From an uncultured Oscillospiraceae bacterium (lineage in GTDB: Bacteria > Bacillota > Clostridia > Oscillospirales > Oscillospiraceae), in contig CANQQI010000008.1 in assembly GCA_947625945.1 (NCBI GenBank), positions 1 through 33,743 on the forward strand: 33,743 nt of DNA, written 5' to 3'. Position numbers and translations under genes: made by a program. The notes under the pieces were generated by a model that was not told the DNA's origin, ran no database searches, and saw nothing but the letters and a program-made list of their open reading frames with translations. Positions 1 through 8,371 of the stretch are shown here, piece after piece (within the stretch, counting starts at the first letter, position 1; the number at the start of each line of letters is the position of its first letter).

Positions 1-36
1 TTGCTCATCAAATTCAACTACTAAGATACGCCCCAT
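1..36 (-). CDS. Partial CDS, N-terminus only (MGRILVVEFDEQ...), possibly a response-regulator receiver domain
   Basis: Minus-strand ATG at 36 preceded by AGGTGA; 12 visible codons resemble a receiver-domain start. Runs off the window. Confidence 0.3.
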   Translation of the reverse strand, partial: MGRILVVEFDEQ

Positions 37-263
37 ATGATCACCTAAATTAGTTAAAAGTTCCAGAGTGAATTTAATTTCATTTCATTAATATTATATC
101 TCTGCCCTGCAAATTCGTCAATTACTTAAAAAGGACGCTTCTATAGCATTAAAGAGCGTGCCGCCCCAACAGTCCCCTACCTAGGCCGCGCATTATCAGG
201 TTCGCCCATATGTATAGCCCCCTTATAGATGAGGGGAAATCGCGTAATGGTTCTTTAAATTTA

Positions 264-303
264 GCCGCCCCGTTCCAAAGACGGAGCTCCGGAACGGGGC
301 GGC
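264..303 (-). terminator. Candidate terminator hairpin downstream of the GH3 operon
   Basis: Inverted repeat GCCGCCCCGTTCC / GGAACGGGGCGGC (13-bp arms) just beyond the stop of the 349..4701 gene; only a weak T-rich tail on the minus strand. Confidence 0.55.
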
Positions 304-348
304 TCGCGAGGGAAGGAAACCAGGAGGTGATTTGGAAAGGTTATTCGG

Positions 349-3300
349 TCATCCCAGATCCTTGGGATCGATGGTAAAGTCCCCGGTGAGCTGGTCGCTG
401 ACCGCGGTGACATAGTGGAGCTTCAACGGGTCGCCCTCGGCGGTGGCCTCCACACCCTTGGAGTTGGTCAGCGTGAGTACGCCGCCTTCAAAGGTGTAAG
501 TACCGGCATCCTCTACGCTGTAGGACTCAAATTTGAATACATAGGTTCCGTCGGAATTGAAGGTCATAGTAGTGGCGCCGTCGTCACTGGTCACGGTGAC
601 GCCCTCGGTCGGAGCGGACGCCTCACCACCGGCGGGAAGATCCTTGGGATCGATGGTGAAGTCCCCGGTGAGCTGGTCGCTGACCGCGGTGACATAGTGG
701 AGCTTCAACGGATCGCCCTCGGCGGTGGCCTCCGCACCCTTGGAGTTGGTCAGCGTGAGCACGCCGCCTTCAAAGGTGTAAGTACCGGCATCCTCTACGC
801 TGTAGGACTCAAATTTGAATACATAGGTTCCGTCGGAATTGAAGGTCATAGTAGTGGCGCCGTCGTCACTGGTCACGGTGACGCCCTCGGTCGGAGCGGA
901 CGCCTCACCACCGGCGGGAAGATCCTTGGGATCGATGGTGAAGTCCCCGGTGAGCTGGTCGCTGACCGCGGTGACATAGTGGAGCTTCAACGGATCGCCC
1001 TCGGCGGTGGCCTCCGCGCCATTGGAATTGGTCAGCGTGAGCACGCCGCCTTCAAAGGTGTACGTGCCGGCGTCTTCTACGCCGTAGGACTCAAATTTGA
1101 ATACATAGGTCCCGTCGGAGTTAAAGGTCAGCGTAGTGGCGCCATCGTCACTGGTCACGGTGACACCGTCGGTCGGGGCTGTTTGGGCAGGCTGGGTCTC
1201 GTCCTGGGCAGGCTGGGTGGTGGTGTCAGTGGGCTCGTCGCTCTGGTCACCCTTGCCGCCGATGGGATTGGGAGCCGCCGCGCCGGTAGTGAGCATCATC
1301 CGGCTGGCCGCGGTATCGTCCAGGCTGACAGTACGGGCAGCGCCGAACTGCACCCAGAAATCCGCCTGCTCGGTCATGACTCCGCCAGGCAGCTCGACAG
1401 GCCAGGAAGCGATCGTGTCAGTATCGTAGGACATATTGTAACCGCCCACATCGGAATAGCCATTATAGACGATCCGGGTCGCCTCGCTGAGCTGGCAGGG
1501 CGTATAGCCGTCGGCGGAGGTGCCCTTGGTGTAGGTGCCGTAGGCGTTGACAACGGTATTGGACAGGAGCATACTGTAGCCGCAGCTGGCGGTAGAGGTC
1601 GTCAACTTATAGGTGCCGTCCTCATACAGCGTCAACTCATATTCCACAAAGTCGTTGTCACCCATGCTGTTTCCGGCAGCCTCGCCGTAGACATAGACGC
1701 CGATGACGTTGGCCCCACCGGCACTGGAGGAGCCGCCCTTCACCAGGAACATGACCAAGACACCGGCGGCCAGGCCGATCACCAGGGCGGCAACCGTCAG
1801 GATTGCTACGATTTTCTTTTTCACAATGCCATCTCCTTCTTCCTGTTTTGCAGTTTTCGGTTTCGATTTCAGAGTTATCACCAGGCGCAGCGTCGTCCAG
1901 ACCAAGAGGATCGCGGCGCCGCCAAATACAAGAATATTCAGAATGATCAGAGCGACCTGCCATGCGGGCATGGATGCGTGCCCAGCCTTTTCCATGGCGT
2001 TGGTGGTGGACACCGCGTAAATAATATTTTTCGCGGCCCGCTGGACATTGGCCATCACGGCGGCATTGCCGGTCCAGTCGGTGACGGTGCCGTCAATTTC
2101 CGCATAGGCATTGAGCTGCCAATAGTTTTTGTTGGTGTTGAGCCACAAGTCTGTGCCGGCGGCCAGACCGGAAACCATATCCTGATAGAACATGGCGGGA
2201 ACGGAGGCCTGGTCTGTGATGACGCAGCCCTCAAAGCCCCATTCCTCCCGCAGCACATTGGTCATCAGACCCTTGTGGGAGCCGGACCAGGTGGCGCCCA
2301 GCCGGTTCATGGCTGCCATCGCGCCGTTGGAGTCGCCCTCGGTAACGGTGTACTCAAAGCCCTTCAGGAAGATCTCTCGGATCGCCTGCTCATTGGCAAA
2401 GAAAGCGGCGCCGTAGCGGTTGCTCTCCTGGTCATTCAGGGCAAAGTGCTTCATATAGGTAAGCACGCCCTTGCTCCGGGTGCCGCGCACCTCGGCGGCG
2501 CTGATCTTACCAGAAAGGAAGCCGTCCTCGGAAAAATACTCGAAATTCCGCCCGCTGTAGGGAGAACGATGAATGTTCACACCGGGGGCATACCAGCCAG
2601 CCACGCCGGTGGCCACGGAGTCGTCGCCCACGCTCTCGCCCAGCCGCTGGATCAGCTCGGTATTCCAAGTGCTGGCCATCACTACTTCGACAGGATAGGC
2701 CGTGGCGCTTTGGCCACCCACCAGAGTCCCGGAAATACCAGAGGGGCCGTCCTTGTCCTGGGTGGCGGGAAGGCCGATGGCATCCATCTGAATGGTAGCA
2801 TAGCCGCCCAAACGGACAAGCCGCATTGCCTGGTCCGGAGTCAGGCGCTCCACCAGCTCCTGCCAGTCTTCATCACTGTAGTCGGTTCCGGCCAGGTCGG
2901 AGACTGTTTTGTCGCTGTCCTGCTCAAACGCGGGCATGGACTCCCCACCGGAACCGATCACCGACACGTCCCGCTTCCATAGCAGGTCCTTCAGCAGCGT
3001 TTCAGGCGCCTCCCAGGAGCCGTTTTGGTAAGTCGTGGGCCAAGTGCCGGTCCAATCGCTTCTGGATAGATAAGTAAAGTTTCCGTCATAGTAACGGATG
3101 TCCACATCGTCAAACTGGTTGACGATGGCCGTACCGGTGGCAAGGGAGACCGAATAAACGGCGTTGTCCTGACTGCTGACCGTGGTTTTCCAGGTCATGG
3201 CCGGATTGCCCTCGGCAGTCATCCCTTGGGAGACCGTATAGCCCTTGGCGGATAGAATATTATTCACCGCGTCATGCGCATCGTGCCCGGCAGTGAGATA

Positions 3301-4701
3301 GTAGTCGCCGGCATCCAGGATGTAGGTCCCCGCGCCCTTGGCGTCATAGGACTTCATCAGCTCCTTGGGCACGGTGATAGTAACGTCTTCGCTGTCGCCT
3401 GGCTCCAGCACCTCCGTTTTGGCAAAGCCTGCCAGGGTCACAGCGGCCTTCTCGATCCCGTTTTCCCGGTCATAGTCGGTATAGGGAGACTGGAGGTAAA
3501 TCTCTACCACATCCTTGCCCGCCTGGCTTCCGGTGTTGGTGACGGTGACGGACACCTCAAAAGCGTCCTCCTTTTCCTCCACCTGGAAATCGGACCAACT
3601 GAACGTGGTATAGGACAGGCCGTAACCGAAGGGGAATTGGACCGTGGCGGCGTAGTCATAGTCCCCGGCGTTGCCTTGGCCCATGACCGTGTCCTCATAC
3701 CTGGTCTCATAGTACCGGTAGCCCACATAGATGCCCTCGGCATAGACCAGATATTTGTTCCCATTTCCGACAGTGCTGTTGGTAATGGTGTAATCGCCCA
3801 GATTCGCCGCCGACGGGGCGCTGAGCGAGTCATAGGCATAGGTGTCCACCAGCTTGCCGGAGGGATTCACCGTACCGGCAAGCGCCTCGCCGATCGCGTA
3901 GATGCCCGTCTGGCCCACGCCACCGCACCAGAGGACGGCCTTGACGTTGGCATATGCAGGATCATCCAGGAAGCCCAGCTCCACTGGGTTGTTGCTGTTG
4001 AGCAGCAGGACCACATTGTCAAAGCTGCCGCAGGCCATGGAGAGCATCGCCAGCTCTTCCGGGTCCAGCTCCAAATACAGCGAGCCGGTCTCCAGCGGTG
4101 TGGTGGGGATGTCCGCGCTTTCGCCGCCGCTGCGGCCAATACAGACTACCGCCGCGTCGCCAAAGGAAGAGAAGCTGCTCTTGACGTCATCGGTGTACAC
4201 CGATACCGGCACTTCGTTCACGGCAAAGACGCCCGCACCAGTCTCGTCGGGGGTCGTCTTCCGGTAGCCCTTGCCCGGACCGGTGGCGTAAAAGTCCCAC
4301 AAGGTGGGATTTACGGAAAAGCCGGCGGCTTCCAGTGCCTGCTTCAGATTCGCGGCCTTGGAAGTATCCACCGCGCCGGAACCGGCACCGCCATAGACAA
4401 AGTCGACGCTGTCCTGGCCGAAGACAGACACCTTCGCCCCGGAGGCGAGGGGCAAACCGCCCTCATTTTTCAGCAGCACCATGCCCTCCTGCTCGATTTC
4501 CTGGCACAGTGCCTCCGATTCCTTGCTGGAAACCGTTCCGGAACCGCTCAAATAGACGGTAATGAGCTCCCGGTATGCATCGGCGAAATAATTGCCCACC
4601 AGCATGGCGGCAATCAGCACCAGGCATACAACGTAGATCACCACCGCTTTGGCGGTACGGATCGGTTTCAGCATCCCGTTTTTCTTCTTATCCATTTGCA
4701 T
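349..4701 (-). CDS. Membrane-tethered GH3 beta-glycosidase with permuted domain order, C-terminal lipocalin-like/beta domain and tandem repeats
   Basis: 1450 aa. N-terminal TM; GH3 C-type domain (VLLKNEGGLPL...FGYGLSYTTF) precedes GH3 N-type TIM-barrel (DKDGPSG...VITDQ); two further TM segments; Thr/Pro/Gln linker; three 94-aa repeats. Confidence 0.88.
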   Translation of the reverse strand: MQMDKKKNGMLKPIRTAKAVVIYVVCLVLIAAMLVGNYFADAYRELITVYLSGSGTVSSKESEALCQEIEQEGMVLLKNEGGLPLASGAKVSVFGQDSVDFVYGGAGSGAVDTSKAANLKQALEAAGFSVNPTLWDFYATGPGKGYRKTTPDETGAGVFAVNEVPVSVYTDDVKSSFSSFGDAAVVCIGRSGGESADIPTTPLETGSLYLELDPEELAMLSMACGSFDNVVLLLNSNNPVELGFLDDPAYANVKAVLWCGGVGQTGIYAIGEALAGTVNPSGKLVDTYAYDSLSAPSAANLGDYTITNSTVGNGNKYLVYAEGIYVGYRYYETRYEDTVMGQGNAGDYDYAATVQFPFGYGLSYTTFSWSDFQVEEKEDAFEVSVTVTNTGSQAGKDVVEIYLQSPYTDYDRENGIEKAAVTLAGFAKTEVLEPGDSEDVTITVPKELMKSYDAKGAGTYILDAGDYYLTAGHDAHDAVNNILSAKGYTVSQGMTAEGNPAMTWKTTVSSQDNAVYSVSLATGTAIVNQFDDVDIRYYDGNFTYLSRSDWTGTWPTTYQNGSWEAPETLLKDLLWKRDVSVIGSGGESMPAFEQDSDKTVSDLAGTDYSDEDWQELVERLTPDQAMRLVRLGGYATIQMDAIGLPATQDKDGPSGISGTLVGGQSATAYPVEVVMASTWNTELIQRLGESVGDDSVATGVAGWYAPGVNIHRSPYSGRNFEYFSEDGFLSGKISAAEVRGTRSKGVLTYMKHFALNDQESNRYGAAFFANEQAIREIFLKGFEYTVTEGDSNGAMAAMNRLGATWSGSHKGLMTNVLREEWGFEGCVITDQASVPAMFYQDMVSGLAAGTDLWLNTNKNYWQLNAYAEIDGTVTDWTGNAAVMANVQRAAKNIIYAVSTTNAMEKAGHASMPAWQVALIILNILVFGGAAILLVWTTLRLVITLKSKPKTAKQEEGDGIVKKKIVAILTVAALVIGLAAGVLVMFLVKGGSSSAGGANVIGVYVYGEAAGNSMGDNDFVEYELTLYEDGTYKLTTSTASCGYSMLLSNTVVNAYGTYTKGTSADGYTPCQLSEATRIVYNGYSDVGGYNMSYDTDTIASWPVELPGGVMTEQADFWVQFGAARTVSLDDTAASRMMLTTGAAAPNPIGGKGDQSDEPTDTTTQPAQDETQPAQTAPTDGVTVTSDDGATTLTFNSDGTYVFKFESYGVEDAGTYTFEGGVLTLTNSNGAEATAEGDPLKLHYVTAVSDQLTGDFTIDPKDLPAGGEASAPTEGVTVTSDDGATTMTFNSDGTYVFKFESYSVEDAGTYTFEGGVLTLTNSKGAEATAEGDPLKLHYVTAVSDQLTGDFTIDPKDLPAGGEASAPTEGVTVTSDDGATTMTFNSDGTYVFKFESYSVEDAGTYTFEGGVLTLTNSKGVEATAEGDPLKLHYVTAVSDQLTGDFTIDPKDLG
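361..1180. repeat. Three tandem copies of a 282-bp (94-aa) coding repeat
   Basis: Anchor CTTGGGATCGATGGT at 361, 643 and 925 (period 282). First two DNA copies differ at about 4 positions by eye; the third is more diverged and slightly short. Confidence 0.95.
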
Positions 4702-4791
4702 CTGCTCCTTTCTAGAATGGCCCGCGGCTGCGATCCATCAAAAATATATCGGTAAGCGGTCTGGGCGGACTTGCCTTTACCGCCTCCCTGC

Positions 4792-6180
4792 TCATTCCCC
4801 GCTGGAAAACTCCTGGAGCCTCCAGCACGCCGACCAGCGGATCTCCGGCATATCAGCGTGGATAGTCACTGGCAGCCACACATAGCCTGCTACGGAGGTG
4901 TCGGCCGTTTCCAGCACATTCGCTTCCAGCATTTCCTGCCGTTCCGCCGGTGTGGCATGATACCGGTCCGGAGCGTCCTTTTCGGCAATGACCCGGGTAA
5001 ACAGATCCGCGATCCGGGCATCCACCGGATAGCCGGGAAGCCAGCGATCCGCCATGGCGATCAGCAGGCCGCTGCCCTCTACCCGGAATACCTTACAGAT
5101 CTGACTGTTGAAGGAGGCGTTGGTCTCGTCCTCCGGGTGTGGATTCCCGATGTGTTCAAAGGGTATATCCCAGGCATCCGAAACGGCGGCGGCGCTTTGG
5201 TTCGGCACATAGCCGGTCATGCCGCTGGTGAGCATATATTTTCTTCCGCCCCGCTCAAAGAGCGCCGGGGCCTCCCGGGTAAAGGGCGGGTGCAAATTCG
5301 GATAGCTTTTCGCAACCTCCCTGCCGGCATGGAGATAATCCTCCGTCAGCTCCATGCAGAGCATGGAACGGTGGTCCGCGTCGAAGTAGAGATACCCCTT
5401 CCCGGTTTTCTCATCGGAGACCAGGTCAAAATCCCCTGCCTTGTGGCCGCCGGGATTATAGAGGTTCTCCACCATCCGGTAGGGACCTAAAAGCCGGTCC
5501 GCCTGCCACACGGTGAAAGCCGCCTCCGGCCCGGAGAGCTTGATCCAGCAGACATACTTCCCGGTGGCGGGACACTTGAGAATGTGGGGCCGGTCCACCC
5601 GCTTTGCCGGGAACAGTGCGGCATTGGGATCGTCCAGCACTGGGGGGATGAGGAATCCCCGGTCCTCCCAATTATATAGATCTGTGGAAGCGTAGACCTT
5701 GATCCCCCAGGTCCAGACGCCGTTCTTTCCGTCGGTATGCTCCTTGTTTTCCCCATACCAATAGTAGACGCCGTCCTCGAAATATACCGCGCCGCCATGG
5801 GCTTGGATCGGTTCGCCCTTGGTATCCAGCCAGGGCTGACCGGGGTAAAACGCGTCTTGCGTATGGGACGCCGTTTTTGCCTTGGGTTTGCTCTGATCCT
5901 GACGGTCCAGTTCCTGAAAGCGCTGGATCAGTGCCCGCTCTGCCGGGCTGATCCGGTTTTCCGGGGTGTTGAGCTTCTCCAACTCCCTGCCCAGAGATTC
6001 CAGGAGCTGCTCTCCCTGCGGGACCCTGGCATATCGCACCAGCTGCTCCAAGGATAAGGAACCGGCCTGGGGGTTGGCCGCTACCATTTTCCTCATACCG
6101 GGAAGAAACCGGTCAAACAGCGCGGCTCCGGCGGGGTCTTCCAGAAGAGCGGAGAGCTTCATGTTGACACTATAAACCAT
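4792..6180 (-). CDS. GH43-like glycoside hydrolase (beta-propeller) with N-terminal helical module
   Basis: 462 aa; GGAVYFEDGVYYWYGENKE...GIKVYASTDLYNWEDRG...RPHILKCPATGKYVCW pattern typical of GH43-like five-bladed propellers. Confidence 0.8.
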   Translation of the reverse strand: MVYSVNMKLSALLEDPAGAALFDRFLPGMRKMVAANPQAGSLSLEQLVRYARVPQGEQLLESLGRELEKLNTPENRISPAERALIQRFQELDRQDQSKPKAKTASHTQDAFYPGQPWLDTKGEPIQAHGGAVYFEDGVYYWYGENKEHTDGKNGVWTWGIKVYASTDLYNWEDRGFLIPPVLDDPNAALFPAKRVDRPHILKCPATGKYVCWIKLSGPEAAFTVWQADRLLGPYRMVENLYNPGGHKAGDFDLVSDEKTGKGYLYFDADHRSMLCMELTEDYLHAGREVAKSYPNLHPPFTREAPALFERGGRKYMLTSGMTGYVPNQSAAAVSDAWDIPFEHIGNPHPEDETNASFNSQICKVFRVEGSGLLIAMADRWLPGYPVDARIADLFTRVIAEKDAPDRYHATPAERQEMLEANVLETADTSVAGYVWLPVTIHADMPEIRWSACWRLQEFSSGE

Positions 6181-6189
6181 CGCTTTATC

Positions 6190-8361
6190 TCACTTCCTGA
6201 TCTGCTGCAAGGCGGCGTTGAGGGATCTTACCATCTCCGCCGGTACCGCGCCGCCGGCCTGCTTGATCAGGCTCTCCAGGGGCAGCCCCGCCATCATACG
6301 CTGAAGGTTGGCATTCCCGGAGGCGCTTTTGGCTACATCGCCCCGGCTGGCGGTCATGCGCTCCATCATCTTTCCCAAGATCGCGGCGGAGCGGGGATTC
6401 TGCATCAGCTCACCCATGGTATCCTTGACAGAATAGCAGTCGGGGTCATAGTCCGCTTTATCGAACCAGTTGACGACCTCCGCTTTCCGGAAAAGATACG
6501 CCCTGTTGGGCTCCGCCGTGCGGCGCAGGATGATCTGATCCCGGCACTCTCCGGCGACGGCCTCAATTTGATGCTCGCCGGTAATGGGGACGGTAAAGGT
6601 GAAAACGGTTTGCCCCGCAATGGAGCCGATCTCATTCCCGTCCACAAAGAGCGCCACGGAGGGCTGGTTGGAATAAACCTTGACCTGGGTAACCCCTTCC
6701 GCCCGGTCAGCGTATCGCCGCCCGCAGATATGTACGAACGGCTCTTGGCTCCATGCCGCCTTGTACAGGTAAAACGTGTCCTTTCGCAGCTTTCGGTCAA
6801 AGGTCACCAGGCCCTTCTGGTTGATGCCCTTTTTTCCACCCTCATCCCGGCCGTCGGCGGCGAAGTCGAACAGATTCCACACATAGGTAGCCCAAAGATA
6901 GGGCCGCTCCCGGATCACCTTCAGCAGGTGCTCATGGTAGAGGCACTGGTACTCCTCGCTGTAGTCTCCCCGCTCGGGCGTGGAGGAATGGAATTGGGGA
7001 TTAGCGTCGGCGCCGTACTCAGAGAAGCCGATGACCCGTCCGGGGAATTTAGCATGGAATTCATCGAAGAATCGGTCGTTCTGCTCCAATTCTCCCAGAT
7101 ACCAGCCAAAGTACAGATTGTAGCTTCCGATATCGGGAATATCAATAAGCGGGCTGTCGGTCTCCAGCATGAACACATGGGCCATGGTGGTGGGCCGGGT
7201 GGCATCCAGCCGATGGCAGAGATCGTTGAGCAGCCGGTGGTTCTCCATCAAGTCCTCTGTCGCCTCGCCGGATGCCGTGATCTCATTGGAAAGTCCCCAG
7301 CACACAATGGAGGGATGATTATAATTTTGCACGATCAGCTCCCGCATCTGACTGAGGGTGTTCTCCCGGCCGTTCGGCATATGCTCCGTGATATAAGGGA
7401 TCTCCGCCCAGACGATGATTCCGTATTCGTCGCACAGATCGTAAAACTCCTGGGCGTGCTGGTAATGGGCCAGCCGCACGGTATTGGCACCAATCTCCCG
7501 GATGATTTCCAGGTCTTCCCGGTGCTCGGCCATGGTGAGCGCGTTGCCCATACCCTGCCGATCCTGATGGCGGGACACCCCGCGGAGGGGGTAGGGCCGA
7601 CCGTTGAGGAAAAAGCCCTTCTCCCGGTCAAAGCGGATTTCCCGACAGCCGAACCGGGTACTGGTCTCATCGCCGCTTTCCAGCTTCGCGGTGGCAGTAT
7701 ACAGGTACGGGTCCTGCACCCCGTCCCAAAGCCGGACGTTCTCCAGCACAAACTCCGCGCTGGCGTAGCCGTCCACAGAGGGAACGGTCCTGTGCTTTCC
7801 ATCTACCGTGATCTCCACATCGCCGCCATTTTGCCAGGTCTCCACCATGACGGTGGCGGAGCGACGCGCCAGGTCTACGACGGACGTGGCCTTGATGCCC
7901 GGCGTGCCGTCCTTTTCCAGTTCAAAGTGCCGTTCCGGGACAACGATCAGCTTCACATCCCGGTACAACCCGCCATAGAAGGTAAAGTCCGCCTTCTGGG
8001 GGTATACCCGGCGATTTTCTCCATTGTCTACCGTCACTTCCAGCAGATTTTCCTGTCGCAACGCATCGGTCATCTCCGCCCGGAAGGTGGAGTAGCCGCC
8101 CTCATGATGGGCAAGAGGGACACCGTTGAGCGTCACATCCGCGGTCATAGCCGCGCCGCTGAATTCAATATAGACCCGCTCTCCATCCTTCAGCAGAGGC
8201 TTGGGGAAGGATTTGGTATACACCGCGGCGCCGCGCCAGTAGTCATTGCCCCCATCCTGACCATCCACGGCATTCCAGGTGTGGGGCAGAGTGACGGAAA
8301 CAGGCGCCTCCCCAGGCTTGGCAAAGGACCAGTTTCCGTTAAAATCAATGCTTTTTCGCAT
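6190..8361 (-). CDS. Glycoside hydrolase family 2 (beta-galactosidase/beta-glucuronidase-like) with C-terminal helical module
   Basis: 723 aa; N-terminal jelly-roll (FNGNWSFAKPGE...LPHTWNAVDGQDGGNDYWRGAAVYTKSF), GVSRHQDRQGMG, acid/base WGLSNE, nucleophile region GFSEYGAD. Confidence 0.9.
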   Translation of the reverse strand: MRKSIDFNGNWSFAKPGEAPVSVTLPHTWNAVDGQDGGNDYWRGAAVYTKSFPKPLLKDGERVYIEFSGAAMTADVTLNGVPLAHHEGGYSTFRAEMTDALRQENLLEVTVDNGENRRVYPQKADFTFYGGLYRDVKLIVVPERHFELEKDGTPGIKATSVVDLARRSATVMVETWQNGGDVEITVDGKHRTVPSVDGYASAEFVLENVRLWDGVQDPYLYTATAKLESGDETSTRFGCREIRFDREKGFFLNGRPYPLRGVSRHQDRQGMGNALTMAEHREDLEIIREIGANTVRLAHYQHAQEFYDLCDEYGIIVWAEIPYITEHMPNGRENTLSQMRELIVQNYNHPSIVCWGLSNEITASGEATEDLMENHRLLNDLCHRLDATRPTTMAHVFMLETDSPLIDIPDIGSYNLYFGWYLGELEQNDRFFDEFHAKFPGRVIGFSEYGADANPQFHSSTPERGDYSEEYQCLYHEHLLKVIRERPYLWATYVWNLFDFAADGRDEGGKKGINQKGLVTFDRKLRKDTFYLYKAAWSQEPFVHICGRRYADRAEGVTQVKVYSNQPSVALFVDGNEIGSIAGQTVFTFTVPITGEHQIEAVAGECRDQIILRRTAEPNRAYLFRKAEVVNWFDKADYDPDCYSVKDTMGELMQNPRSAAILGKMMERMTASRGDVAKSASGNANLQRMMAGLPLESLIKQAGGAVPAEMVRSLNAALQQIRK

Positions 8362-8371
8362 AGGCTCCTCC

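Noticed and set aside
361-1180. Regular repeats considered as a CRISPR-like array
   Set aside because: The 282-bp units are contiguous, in frame and lack short-repeat/spacer structure; they encode protein repeats.
415-2982. 855-aa plus-strand ORF
   Set aside because: Antisense shadow of the GH3 gene; its repeat simply mirrors the 282-bp coding repeat and the translation resembles no protein family.
3274-4755. 493-aa plus-strand ORF
   Set aside because: Antisense to the GH3 gene; low-complexity His/Gly/Val-rich translation typical of GC-biased shadow frames.
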